The notes beneath the pieces are model-generated. The model saw only the letters and a list, made by a program, of their open reading frames with translations, did not search any database and was not told where the DNA came from. This document shows positions 17,660 through 26,322 of a stretch of 60,573 nucleotides of DNA, in pieces (position 1 is the first letter of the stretch; each line of letters begins with the position of its first letter). The stretch lies in assembly GCA_021771675.1 (NCBI GenBank), contig JAETOP010000007.1:1-60573 (forward strand). Reading direction: 5' to 3'. The stretch comes from Oscillospiraceae bacterium (GTDB lineage Bacteria; Bacillota_A; Clostridia; Oscillospirales; Oscillospiraceae). The position numbers and the translations under genes are program-made.

Positions 17660-18311
17660 TTCCCGCTTCCTCCATTTTGCGAATGATCTCCCGGGCGGCG
17701 TTTGCAGCCTGGAAAGCAGTCTGTGTGTACACATCCGCACCCATGGTTTTTGCCTTTGCTTCCGTGACGGGAGCGCCGCCCACCAGAATCCGGATGCGAT
17801 TGGCAGCCGGACAGCGTTTCAGCTGGGCGATTGTCTCCCCCATGGCGGGCAGAGTGGTGGTGAGAAGAGCAGAGATTGCCACCAGCGCCACCTTTGGGTC
17901 TGCCTCTACGGCTCCAACAAACTGCTGCGGCGCCACATCCACTCCCAGGTCGATGGCCTCCACGCCCACGGAGCGCATGGCCATGGCTACCAGATTCTTG
18001 CCAATGTCATGCAGGTCTCCCTGGACGGTTCCGATGACTGCCTTGTATTTACACACCGGCAGAGCTGTGCCCAACCAGTCCCGGAGAACGGCGTAGCCCA
18101 GCTTGGCTGCCCGGGCGGACATGAGCATATCTGTGATAAAGCACTCCTGCTGGTCGAATCTGCGCCCCACCTCGTACATTCCGGGCATAAAGGCCTCCGA
18201 CACGATGGCCTCCGGAGTCACGCCCTGGCAGAGAAGCTCTCGGGTGCAGGCTTCTGCTTCCCGGCTCTGGCCGCTCACAATCAGCTCCGCCAGGTATTTC
18301 GTATCAAGCAT
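17640..18311 (-). CDS. Corrinoid methyl-carrier protein 1 (MtaC/MtvC-like)
   Basis: Methyl-carrier protein of 223 residues. A helical cap domain (about 1-85) precedes a B12-binding Rossmann-like domain with the cobalt-coordinating motif DLHDIG (Asp99, His101, Gly104) and downstream SALLTTT and VGGAPV loops typical of the fold. The gene overlaps the LysR gene by 8 bases and the activator by 20 bases, so all are in one operon. It carries a methyl group between the substrate methyltransferase and the folate methyltransferase. It is a paralogue of the protein at 20212; the module therefore has two carriers. Confidence 0.92.
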   Translation of the reverse strand: MLDTKYLAELIVSGQSREAEACTRELLCQGVTPEAIVSEAFMPGMYEVGRRFDQQECFITDMLMSARAAKLGYAVLRDWLGTALPVCKYKAVIGTVQGDLHDIGKNLVAMAMRSVGVEAIDLGVDVAPQQFVGAVEADPKVALVAISALLTTTLPAMGETIAQLKRCPAANRIRILVGGAPVTEAKAKTMGADVYTQTAFQAANAAREIIRKMEEAGNETDNC

Positions 18312-19191
18312 TTTCCATCACCCCGTTTTCTCCAATATTCCGAAAAAGGCACATATCCAACTCATCCAACACGGCACTGTAAAGCTGGTTCCTTTCCGAG
18401 GTTTTGGAATAAGCCTTGTAAAGAATCCAGGGAGGAGCATCCACGATGGGAATCCACTTTGTGTCGGCGGGAATCAGTCCGGTGAAGCACCGGGGCAGGA
18501 TGAGGCCGCACAAGCCCTGCTCCACCAGATGAAACAGCCGCTGAAAATCGTAGCCCTGATACTGCACCCGCAGATTGCCGCCCTGGCACAGGTCCCGGAG
18601 GGAGTGGTCGGAGTGGACGGCCAGAGGAATCCACTGCAAATCCGACAGCTCCACCTCCGTCAGTTCGCTCAAAGTATGGTTCCACTGGAGGAGGATGCCC
18701 AAGGGGGAATCCATCAGCTTTTCACAGACGAACATGGGATCCTTAATCAGCGCAGGAGAAACCACCATGTCCGCCTGGTGATCCTGCAGCAGCTGCAGGC
18801 AAAGCTCCTTGGGACTTTCCTGATAGTGAATGTCCAGATTCGTCAGAGTGCTCCTGCACTCCAGCAGCTTCGGCTCAAACAGGGACATGACGCCGATGGA
18901 AAAGACCAGCCGAATCTGCTGATGGAAGTGGGTGCCGTAGTTTTTCATGTCGGTGCTCAGATTATCCAGTTCCATGACCAGCGTCCGCACCCGCTCGTAG
19001 AACATGATGCCAGCAGGTGTCAGGAAGGCACCGTTGGAGTCCCGCATAAAGAGCTCCACATTCAGTTCCGTCTCCAATTGGGAGATGGCCTTGCTAATGG
19101 CCTGCCGGGAGATGAAGAGCTTCCCCGCAGCGTTGACAAAACTCCGCGTGTCCGCCACGGAGAGGAAATAGCGAAGTTGCCGCAGATCCAT
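18304..19191 (-). CDS. LysR-family regulator of the methyl-transfer genes
   Basis: LysR-type regulator of 295 residues with an N-terminal winged helix-turn-helix (MDLRQLRYFLSV, then SRQAISKAISQLE) and a C-terminal ligand-binding domain. I use the ATG at 19191, where LysR proteins normally start, rather than the in-frame upstream ATG at 19218. It is the first gene of the minus-strand operon and is divergent from the folate methyltransferase gene at 19371. The classic LysR arrangement would have it activate both directions from the shared intergenic region, perhaps with the methylated substrate as co-inducer. Confidence 0.9.
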   Translation of the reverse strand: MDLRQLRYFLSVADTRSFVNAAGKLFISRQAISKAISQLETELNVELFMRDSNGAFLTPAGIMFYERVRTLVMELDNLSTDMKNYGTHFHQQIRLVFSIGVMSLFEPKLLECRSTLTNLDIHYQESPKELCLQLLQDHQADMVVSPALIKDPMFVCEKLMDSPLGILLQWNHTLSELTEVELSDLQWIPLAVHSDHSLRDLCQGGNLRVQYQGYDFQRLFHLVEQGLCGLILPRCFTGLIPADTKWIPIVDAPPWILYKAYSKTSERNQLYSAVLDELDMCLFRNIGENGVMENA

Positions 19192-19370
19192 TGAATGCAC
19201 CGCCCTTTCTTTCTGCACTCATCATAACACAGAAAATCCGGAATTTCAATCTTTTGTTGCAGGGTTGTAACTTCTCGTTGCAAAATCGGCAAATTCTAAT
19301 TGCTTTTCGAATTGGGAAACCTGTGATATAGTAATCTTGTAATAAATAAACAACTGGAGGTTGGTTAACG
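19192..19370. promoter_or_regulatory. Divergent LysR-type control region
   Basis: AT-rich region between the LysR gene and the plus-strand methyltransferase. A TATAGT -10 lies near 19326 with a poor -35, as expected of an activated promoter. The region holds repeated GTTGCA words (near 19254 and 19279) and a TTGC pair further on that could form LysR T-N11-A boxes. AACTGGAGGTTGG before 19371 is the ribosome binding site. No cobalamin riboswitch was recognised. Confidence 0.45.
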
Positions 19371-20174
19371 ATGATTTTGATTGGCGAAAAGATCAACGGT
19401 TCGATTCCCTCTGTTGCCAAAGCAATTGCGGAGCGGAACGAGGATTGGATTCGTAATCTGGCTAAGATTCAGACCGAGGCAGGTGCGGATTTTATTGATG
19501 TGTGTGCGTCTGTCAAGGACAACGAGGTTGAGACGCTCCATTGGCTCATCGATTTGGTTCAGGAAGTCACCGACACGCCCATCTGCATCGACAGCCCTGA
19601 CGCTTCCGTCTGTGTGGAGGCTATGAAGTTCTGTAAGAAGCCCGGCCTCATTAACTCCGTCTCCATGGAAGGCAATAAGGTCGATACTATTTTCCCGGCC
19701 ATCTCCGGCACCACCTGGCAGTGCATTGCGCTGCTGTGCGCCAAGGGCATTCCTCAGTCTGCCGAAGAGCGGCTGACCGTGTTCGACCAGCTGATGGCCA
19801 AGGCCAAGGAGTACAACATTGCCCCCAACCGCCTGCACATCGATCCCCTGGTTGAGATGCTCTGCACCTCTGAGGACGGCATTGCCATGGTGGAGGAGGT
19901 CATTCACACCGTTAAGGAGAAGTTCCCCAGCATCCATGTCACCGGCGCTGTCAGCAACATCTCCTTTAACCTGCCCGTGCGCAAGCTGTTGAATCAGGCT
20001 TTCCTGGTTCTGGCGATGAAGGCCGGCATGGATTCCGCAGTCCTGGATCCTACCAATCGGGATATGATGGGCATGATGTACGCCACCGAGGCCATGCTGG
20101 GGCTGGATGAGTACTGCATGGAGTACATTGGCGCTTACCGCGATGGAAAATTTGGTCCCGTAAAGACCAACTGA
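19371..20174 (+). CDS. Methyltetrahydrofolate:corrinoid methyltransferase (MtgA/MtvA-like)
   Basis: Pterin-binding TIM-barrel enzyme of 267 residues, related to AcsE, MtgA and the folate-side methyltransferase of O-demethylase systems. It opens with ILIGEKINGSIPSV and EAGADFIDVCAS, and has HIDPLVEML and HVTGAVSNISFNLP in the order expected for the pterin-binding barrel. It should take the methyl group from the corrinoid protein and form methyltetrahydrofolate, feeding the methyl branch of the Wood-Ljungdahl pathway or methionine synthesis. The second corrinoid protein follows after 37 bases. Confidence 0.9.
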   Translation: MILIGEKINGSIPSVAKAIAERNEDWIRNLAKIQTEAGADFIDVCASVKDNEVETLHWLIDLVQEVTDTPICIDSPDASVCVEAMKFCKKPGLINSVSMEGNKVDTIFPAISGTTWQCIALLCAKGIPQSAEERLTVFDQLMAKAKEYNIAPNRLHIDPLVEMLCTSEDGIAMVEEVIHTVKEKFPSIHVTGAVSNISFNLPVRKLLNQAFLVLAMKAGMDSAVLDPTNRDMMGMMYATEAMLGLDEYCMEYIGAYRDGKFGPVKTN

Positions 20175-20211
20175 TTACCATATTCAATCATTATTTTAGG
20201 GGGAATTTCAT

Positions 20212-20847
20212 ATGTCCAAAATTGAAGAACTGGCCCATGCCGTAGAAATCGGCAAGTCCAAACTGGTACCTGGTCTGGTGCAGGAAGCACTGGATGAGGG
20301 CAACGCTCCCATCGACATTCTGAACAAGGGCATGATCGATGCCATGAGCATCGTCGGCGATAAGTTCAAGAGAAACGAGATTTTCGTTCCCGAAATGCTG
20401 ATTGCCGCCAAGGCCATGAAGAAGGGCGTGGAGGTTCTGAAGCCCCACCTGGCTGGTGACAATGCCGCCAAGATCGGCAAGATGGCCATGGGCACTGTGG
20501 CCGGCGACCTGCACGACATCGGCAAGAATCTGGTCATCATGATGATCGAGTCCACCGGTTACGAGGTTATTGACCTGGGCATCGATGTGCCTGTTGAGAA
20601 GTTCCTGGAAGCAGCCAGCGATCCTGAGATCACCGTCATGGGTGTTTCCGCTCTGCTGACCACCACCATGCCTGCTATGCAGGAGACCGTGGCCGCTCTG
20701 AACAAGCATCCCCGCCGCAGCGAGTTCAAGATCATGGTGGGTGGCGCTCCCATCACCCAGGCCTTCGCCAACGAAATCGGCGCTGACGTCTACACCGAGG
20801 ACGCCGCTTCCGCCGGACAGGCCGCCAAGGCTCTGGCTGCGAAGTAA
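20212..20847 (+). CDS. Corrinoid methyl-carrier protein 2
   Basis: Second methyl-carrier protein (211 residues), with the cap domain and then the B12-binding domain containing DLHDIG (His101) and VGGAPITQAFANEIGADVY. A GGGGGAA site precedes the ATG. Codon use is more biased than for carrier 1, suggesting higher expression. It shares a transcript with the folate methyltransferase, while carrier 1 is in the divergent operon with the activator. Either each serves a different substrate methyltransferase or one is the main carrier. Confidence 0.92.
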   Translation: MSKIEELAHAVEIGKSKLVPGLVQEALDEGNAPIDILNKGMIDAMSIVGDKFKRNEIFVPEMLIAAKAMKKGVEVLKPHLAGDNAAKIGKMAMGTVAGDLHDIGKNLVIMMIESTGYEVIDLGIDVPVEKFLEAASDPEITVMGVSALLTTTMPAMQETVAALNKHPRRSEFKIMVGGAPITQAFANEIGADVYTEDAASAGQAAKALAAK

Positions 20848-20878
20848 TTTGTAACGCGTCGGATACATAAGCAATAAG

Positions 20879-20929
20879 AACAGCCATTGATGTCCTTCCC
20901 ATTCCGATAGGAGATCAGTGGCTGTTTTT
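20879..20929 (+). terminator. Rho-independent terminator after corrinoid protein 2
   Basis: AACAGCCATTGAT pairs with ATCAGTGGCTGTT (13 bp, one G-T) and is followed by a T-run. It separates the methyl-transfer operon from the ene-reductase gene. Confidence 0.85.
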
Positions 20930-20995
20930 GTACCATGGGTTCAAAATTCTATTGCGTATCTTATATTTCATATCTATAATTTGGAGGGATTTAGC

Positions 20996-22942
20996 ATGAT
21001 TCAGAAATACCCCAATCTGTGCAAGCCCATTACGCTGGGCCGGGTCACCTTCCGCAACCGTATGTTCTCCGCCCCCATGGGCGGCACAGATATCACTGAC
21101 GACTGCTGCGTTGGCCCCAGAACGCCCGGCTTCTATGAGCTTCGTGCCAAGGGCGGTGCCGCTGCCGTCACTGCCAGCGAGCTGGTGGTGCATCCGCAGA
21201 CGGATGCCTCCCACATGTTCCACCTGAACCTGACTACCCCCGGGTGCCTCGCCAGCTGGACCTTTACCGCCGATGCCATCAACCGTCACGGAGCCATCGC
21301 CAGCGTGGAGCTGAGCCACTCCGGCCAGTACGCCGGTACCTATCTGGTGGACAAAGACAAGAAAAAGGGGCTGAGCCAGTTTGGCCCCAGCGACTGGGTT
21401 CGCCCCGACGGCATCCCTGTCAAGGCGCTGACCAAGGAGCAAATTCAGGATATTGTGAAAGCCTATGGTGACACCGCCGGGCTGGCAAAACGGGCCGGTT
21501 TCCAGATGGTTATGGTGCACGGCGGCCACGGGTGGCTGCTGAATCAGTTCCTGTCCCCGGCTTTTAACCACCGTACCGACGAATACGGCGGTTCCTTCGA
21601 AAACCGGCTGCGGCTTGTGCGGGAGGTGCTGACCAGCGTCCGCAAGGCCGTGGGACCCGGATTCCCCATCGAGTTCCGTATGAGCGGCTCCGAGCTGTTT
21701 GAGGGCGGCTATACCCTGGAGGATGGTGTGGAAATTGCCAAGGCTGTGGAAGACCTGGTGGACATGATCCATGTTTCCGCCGGTTCCTACCAGTTTGGCT
21801 TCTTCAACACCCACCTGCCCATGTTTGCCCCCCATGGCGCCAATGTGTATCTGGCTGCTGAGATTAAGAAGCATGTGAAGGTGCCCGTGGCAACCCTGGG
21901 TGCGCTGAATGACCCTGCTCAAATGGAGGAGATCATCGCCTCCGGAAAGGCGGATGTAGTGGAGATGGCTCGTGCGCTGCTGGCCGACCCTGAGCTTCCC
22001 AACAAGGTTATGGGGAACCGGGAGGACGAGATTGTCCGCTGCCTGCGCTGCTTCACCTGTATGGCAGAGCGCCCCACCACCGGCACCCGCCGCTGCGCCG
22101 TCAATCCTCTCATCGGCCGGGAGTGTGAGGGCACAGATATTATCCCTGCTGCGGTGTGCAAGCGGGTTGTGGTGGTTGGCGGCGGTGTGGCCGGTATGAA
22201 AGCTGCGCTGACTGCCGCGCAGCGGGGACACCAGGTCACCTTGCTTGAAAAGAGCGACAAGCTGGGTGGTATCCTGAAGAGCGAGCAAGCCATTCCTTTC
22301 AAATATGAGATGTACCAGTTGGGCCTGACTCTGGAGCGGCAGCTGGAGCTTGCCGGTGTGGAGGTTCGCCTGAATACACCCGCTACCGAGGAATTGCTGA
22401 ATGAGCTGGCGCCCCAGGCACTGATTCTGGCTGTGGGCAGCAAGCCCATCGTTCCGCCCCTGCCCGGCATGAACGCTGACAACGTGGTGATTGTCAATAA
22501 CTACTATCTGGAGAAGGAAAAGGTTTCCGACACCGTGGTGGTATTGGGAGGCGGTCTGGCGGGCTGTGAGTGCGCCGTGCATCTGGGCATGGAGGGAAAG
22601 AAGGTTCACATTGTGGAGATGCGGGACGCTCTGGCTGTGGACTGCAACATTCGCCACCGGCCCATCCTGATGCAGCAGGTGGACAAGTACACCACTGTAC
22701 ACCTGAACCACACCGGCCTTAAGGTGACGGAGGAAGGCCTGGTGGCAAAGAACGCCCAGGGCGAGGAGGTCCTGATTCCCGGCGCCACCATCATCTGCGC
22801 CGTGGGACAGCGCTCCAATCGGGACGATGTGATGGCTCTTCGCAGCTGTGCCCCTTGGGTGCGGGAAATCGGCGACTGTGTCAAGGTCGCAAATATTACG
22901 GGCGCCATCTACATGGGATATCACGCCGGCCTCGACATCTGA
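20996..22942 (+). CDS. Old Yellow Enzyme/FAD ene-reductase (BaiCD/FldZ/DCR-like)
   Basis: Three-part flavoprotein of 648 residues: an FMN-binding TIM barrel (about 1-340), a 4Fe-4S site with CLRCFTC and a later Cys 12 residues on, then an FAD/NAD(P) domain with VVVVGGGVAGMKAAL and a second VVVLGGGLAGCECAV. This is the plan of 2,4-dienoyl-CoA reductase, trimethylamine dehydrogenase, BaiCD and FldZ. These enzymes reduce activated C=C bonds or oxidise amines. TTGGAGGGATT lies before the ATG at 20996; the upstream in-frame ATG at 20918 lies inside the terminator. Next to a demethylase, reduction of a cinnamate-type side chain is plausible, but the substrate cannot be read from sequence. Confidence 0.88.
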   Translation: MIQKYPNLCKPITLGRVTFRNRMFSAPMGGTDITDDCCVGPRTPGFYELRAKGGAAAVTASELVVHPQTDASHMFHLNLTTPGCLASWTFTADAINRHGAIASVELSHSGQYAGTYLVDKDKKKGLSQFGPSDWVRPDGIPVKALTKEQIQDIVKAYGDTAGLAKRAGFQMVMVHGGHGWLLNQFLSPAFNHRTDEYGGSFENRLRLVREVLTSVRKAVGPGFPIEFRMSGSELFEGGYTLEDGVEIAKAVEDLVDMIHVSAGSYQFGFFNTHLPMFAPHGANVYLAAEIKKHVKVPVATLGALNDPAQMEEIIASGKADVVEMARALLADPELPNKVMGNREDEIVRCLRCFTCMAERPTTGTRRCAVNPLIGRECEGTDIIPAAVCKRVVVVGGGVAGMKAALTAAQRGHQVTLLEKSDKLGGILKSEQAIPFKYEMYQLGLTLERQLELAGVEVRLNTPATEELLNELAPQALILAVGSKPIVPPLPGMNADNVVIVNNYYLEKEKVSDTVVVLGGGLAGCECAVHLGMEGKKVHIVEMRDALAVDCNIRHRPILMQQVDKYTTVHLNHTGLKVTEEGLVAKNAQGEEVLIPGATIICAVGQRSNRDDVMALRSCAPWVREIGDCVKVANITGAIYMGYHAGLDI

Positions 22943-23059
22943 GGATTCTTTCTCCATGTCAAAAATGTCCACCCCAAAATCGGAGCAGTCTATGTTTTGA
23001 TAGATGCGTAACAAATCGGCACAATAGCCGCTGCGGCTCTGAATTTCACACAAAAATAT

Positions 23060-23222
23060 AGGGCAACACCGCACAATGGGAGCTTCGGCTTTCGGCGGAT
23101 CTTTTTCCCATCTGTGCAGTTTGAAAAATGGGAAATACACAAAGTATTCCCGCACTTTTGAAACTTTCAGCTGGAGCAAAATCCCTCGCCGAAAGCTCTT
23201 GTCCCATTATGCGGTGTTGCCA
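23060..23222. mobile_element. MITE-like palindromic element, long copy
   Basis: The 163-bp element has AGGGCAACACCGCACAATGGG at the left end and an inverted copy, CCCATTATGCGGTGTTGCC, at 23203-23221. A nested inverted repeat lies in the centre (GAAAAATGGGAAATAC against GTATTCCC and GAAAC words). Its left 42 bases match the right end of the element at 15532-15600 in opposite orientation. No transposase inside, so it would need one in trans. Confidence 0.75.
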
Positions 23223-23256
23223 TAGAAAAACCATGGTTTTTCGTATACAAGCGAAA

Positions 23257-23296
23257 ATAAGCACCGTAATCTTGGCATCAGGATTACGGTGCTTAT
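23257..23296. repeat. Perfect 15-bp hairpin, group II intron target
   Basis: ATAAGCACCGTAATC (23257-23271) and GATTACGGTGCTTAT (23282-23296) are perfect inverted copies around a 10-base loop. The intron begins 15 bases after it. Class C group II introns are known to insert behind hairpins and terminators. Confidence 0.85.
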
Positions 23297-23311
23297 ACTA
23301 ATTCTTGAGGT

Positions 23312-25218
23312 GTGCGCCGGTTCGGTGCGGAATATATAGTCGGTGGGAATCCGACCTGGTAAGGCCTAGCAAGCCGCCGGTATCGAGTCCTTGGATCGTC
23401 AAAGGCCAACAATGACGATTAAGCGTAGGACAGAGAGCAGGAACGCCGTAATGCGAAAGCGTGAAGCGATAGAGCTCCGTTATAGAATCGATTGCGTGGG
23501 GTGGTTGTGTACCTCAAACGGTCACCAACAAGGAGCAGTCGCTATGCGAGACTGTGAAAACACGCCGGAGTCCAAGAGCACGGCATACCTGACACTGTTA
23601 TATTCCACATACCCGGGAGACCTGGGTGGCTCCGCAAAAAATCTCGCGGTAGGGAGTATCGGCCAATGCAATGGTGAGTACGAACGACGGCCACTGAGGA
23701 GTCGGATTCGCCCATAGTACCTATGAAGGTAGTAACGACACTGGAGGGAAGGGGCGGACAATAGGAAGCTTCTGCTAACAAAACATCAGGTACAGGAGAC
23801 CATAAAAAAATGATGGAAAATGAGAAAGCAGAAATAGCGGGACTCGTGGCGAAATACGGCAGAGTTCAGTCGTTGATGCGGTATGTCAACAAGGAAACAC
23901 TGGCCAAATCCTACAGCCAGCAGTCCAAAGGCAAGGCAGTGGGCGTGGACGGCGTTACAAAAGAAGCCTATGGAGAAAACCTGAATGAGAATCTGGATGA
24001 CCTTCTGAAAAGGATGAAGCAGTTCTCCTACAGACCCTACCCGGTCCGCAGAGCCTATATTCCGAAAGGAAACGGCAAGATGCGAGGTCTGGGAATCCCT
24101 TCCTTTGAGGACAAGGTGGTACAGGGTGTATTTAAGGAGATACTGGAGGGAATCTATGAGCCGAAATTTCTGGATTTCTCCTACGGATTTCGTCCCAACC
24201 GAAGCTGTCATGATGCGATACAACGAGTAAATAAGCATATCATGGCAGACAAGGTGAACTACATCGTGGACGCAGATATCAAGGGGTTCTTCGACAACAT
24301 CGACCATGACTGGATGATAAAGTTTCTGGAGCATGACATAGCGGACAAGAATTTCATACGCTACATCAAGAGATTTCTCATTGGTGGAGTGATGGAAGAT
24401 GGAAAGAAGCTGAACACGGAGTTGGGCACGGTACAGGGAGGACTGATCTCACCTGTGCTGGCGAATGTGTATCTGCATTATGTACTGGACACATGGTTTG
24501 TGTACATATCGAAGCGGGAATTCTCGGGAGAGATGTACATGGTTCGGTATGCGGATGACTTTGTATGCCTGTTTCAATACGAGCAGGAAGCACAGAAGTT
24601 TTATCGGATGCTGGTGGAACGAATGAAGAAATTCGGACTGGAATTAGCAGAAGATAAAAGCCGTATCATGCCTTTTGGCCGGTATAAAGGCACAAAAGAG
24701 AGCTTTGAGTTTCTTGGGTTTACCCACTACAACGGGAAAAGCCACTGGGGGAAGTACTGTGTGCTTCACCGGACGAGCAAGAAGAAGCTGAAGCAGAAGC
24801 GGCAGTCGGCGAAAGAATGGCTGCGGGAACACATGCATGAAAGCATACCCGAAACCATAGAGAAGCTGAACAAGAAACTGGTGGGACACTACCGATATTA
24901 CGGGATATACGGGAACTGGATCAGCCTGAAGAAATTCTACAGCTATGTGAAGTATGAGCTGTGGAGGACAAAACGGCGCAGGGACCAGTCCTGTTGGCTG
25001 ACATGGGGAAAGTTTAAGGAGATTCTGAGAATCCACCACATTGTTTGGCCCAGAGTATACCTCACCAGTGCTTACTGAAAAAAAGTGAATTTCCTATTGA
25101 AGAGCCCATTGCCTTAATTGGGCACGATGGGTTCTGTGAGGGGCTGTAAGACTGAACCTCTCACTCAAACGAAAACTTGGGTTTAAGAGAGGAGGAAAGT
25201 CGAGAAAGTCTACTCGAC
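23312..25218 (+). mobile_element. Group II intron, class C-like
   Basis: The 5' end has GTGCGCC at 23312, matching the GUGYG consensus. A structured, mostly non-coding 500-base RNA part follows. The reverse transcriptase lies in domain IV. After it, a domain V-like hairpin (GAGCCC...GGGTTC, 25106-25138) and a domain VI-like stem lead to a 3' end near CTACTCGAC at about 25218. The short 422-residue protein and the insertion behind a hairpin fit class C. The 3' boundary is approximate. Confidence 0.82.
23810..25078 (+). CDS. ltrA: Group II intron reverse transcriptase/maturase
   Basis: Intron-encoded protein of 422 residues with reverse transcriptase blocks in order: KGKAVGVDGVT at the start, RRAYIPKGNGKMRGLGIPS, the finger/palm region, GTVQGGLISPVLANVYLH, the catalytic YADD at 247-250 and GFTHYNGK. 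A short maturase/thumb domain follows. It ends without a visible HNH endonuclease domain, as in class C introns, which use nicked or replicating DNA as target. No frameshift or catalytic change is seen, so the element could be active. Confidence 0.93.
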   Translation: MMENEKAEIAGLVAKYGRVQSLMRYVNKETLAKSYSQQSKGKAVGVDGVTKEAYGENLNENLDDLLKRMKQFSYRPYPVRRAYIPKGNGKMRGLGIPSFEDKVVQGVFKEILEGIYEPKFLDFSYGFRPNRSCHDAIQRVNKHIMADKVNYIVDADIKGFFDNIDHDWMIKFLEHDIADKNFIRYIKRFLIGGVMEDGKKLNTELGTVQGGLISPVLANVYLHYVLDTWFVYISKREFSGEMYMVRYADDFVCLFQYEQEAQKFYRMLVERMKKFGLELAEDKSRIMPFGRYKGTKESFEFLGFTHYNGKSHWGKYCVLHRTSKKKLKQKRQSAKEWLREHMHESIPETIEKLNKKLVGHYRYYGIYGNWISLKKFYSYVKYELWRTKRRRDQSCWLTWGKFKEILRIHHIVWPRVYLTSAY

Positions 25219-25296
25219 GGATTCGAATCATGGCATTTGTATGTTATAACCTATATCGTAAAAAAACATGGTAAACCCCCTAATTCTACGCAATTA

Positions 25297-26322
25297 TTAT
25301 TCTCTCTGCAGGTATGCGTTTCTTCTGGCCTGCTGGAACTCTACGGCATTATTGCGTTCCATTACTGCCGCAGCCGTTGTCGTATCCGTAAACAGCACAT
25401 CCACCAGACCGCCCCGTAGAGCGCCCAGAATCCCCTCGGCTTTATACTGTCCGCGTGCGATGACAATTCGTTTTTTTGCGTTCATAATATCTTCCCAAGG
25501 AATAGTAATGCACTTTTTATTCCACTCGCTGGGCACCTGTTTGCCGTTGATGTCGTAATACCGGGCGCAGATGCTTCCCACTGCTCCAAAATCTGCCAGC
25601 TCCTGTCGGTGGTGGGCATCCAGATAGCCATCCCAGAGGGGCATATCTCCCCCCCGGTCAAACCGGCCGATGCCCATAAGCAGCAAATCGCAGTTTTTCA
25701 TCAGGGCAAACGTTTTTTTGATGGCCGGATCTTTCAGCAGCGCCTCTTTGACATAAATATCATCGGCGTAAACCGGCGTATTCAGAAAATAGGCATTGCC
25801 ATCATAGGTGCGGGCCAGGAAGTTCACGAGATCCACAGAAATATCGTGGTTAATGGTTGCGCCGATGGTCTGTACCACCTTCAGGCGGCAGTCGTGGACA
25901 TGCTTGAGCTGGTGAACGATCTGCGTTACCGTGTGGCTGCCTGTAATCCCCATTACGCAGTTGCCCTTGATATGATTGGATATATAGTTCGCCGCATAAT
26001 TGATCAGACCGTTTTCGGAATCCTCTACGTCATTGTCGTCATAATTATTAAAGACCACAACCTTCTCCACACCAAAAAGCGCCTGTATCTTCTTCTCATA
26101 GGTAGGCATGCGCGTCAGATACCGCTTGACATTAATCTCCACAATTCCCATATCCTGGGCCTTTTGCAGCATACGGGATATCTTTGACCGGGAAAAGAAC
26201 AATTTTTGGGCGATCTCCGGCTGAAGCATATGCAGATCATAGTACATATGCGCAACCTGAGATAGGATCGCCAATTCATCCGCACTCTCCCCGTTTTTCC
26301 GTCTGTCAGTCGTGTCGCTCAT
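25297..26322 (-). CDS. SorC/DeoR-type sugar-responsive regulator
   Basis: Regulator of 341 residues with an N-terminal helix-turn-helix (LQPEIAQKLFFSRSKISRML) and a SorC-type sugar-phosphate-binding domain (GITGSHTVTQI, DLLLMGIGRFD, ILGALRGGLVDVLFTDTTTA). I chose the ATG at 26322, which has GGGAGG eight bases upstream; longer in-frame starts reach 26445 but lie past that site. It has its own promoter at 26460-26488. It follows the UlaG/ABC operon and most likely controls it through the long inverted repeat at 33462-33536, with a sugar phosphate as inducer. Confidence 0.88.
   Translation of the reverse strand: MSDTTDRRKNGESADELAILSQVAHMYYDLHMLQPEIAQKLFFSRSKISRMLQKAQDMGIVEINVKRYLTRMPTYEKKIQALFGVEKVVVFNNYDDNDVEDSENGLINYAANYISNHIKGNCVMGITGSHTVTQIVHQLKHVHDCRLKVVQTIGATINHDISVDLVNFLARTYDGNAYFLNTPVYADDIYVKEALLKDPAIKKTFALMKNCDLLLMGIGRFDRGGDMPLWDGYLDAHHRQELADFGAVGSICARYYDINGKQVPSEWNKKCITIPWEDIMNAKKRIVIARGQYKAEGILGALRGGLVDVLFTDTTTAAAVMERNNAVEFQQARRNAYLQRE

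Noticed and set aside
19192..19370. Cobalamin riboswitch before the corrinoid genes
   Set aside because: I looked for a B12 box and the surrounding stems here and before 20212 and 20996 and did not find them; LysR control explains the region better.
23391..23717. Small coding sequence upstream of the intron reverse transcriptase
   Set aside because: It falls in the structured RNA part (domains I-III) of the group II intron and has no protein features.
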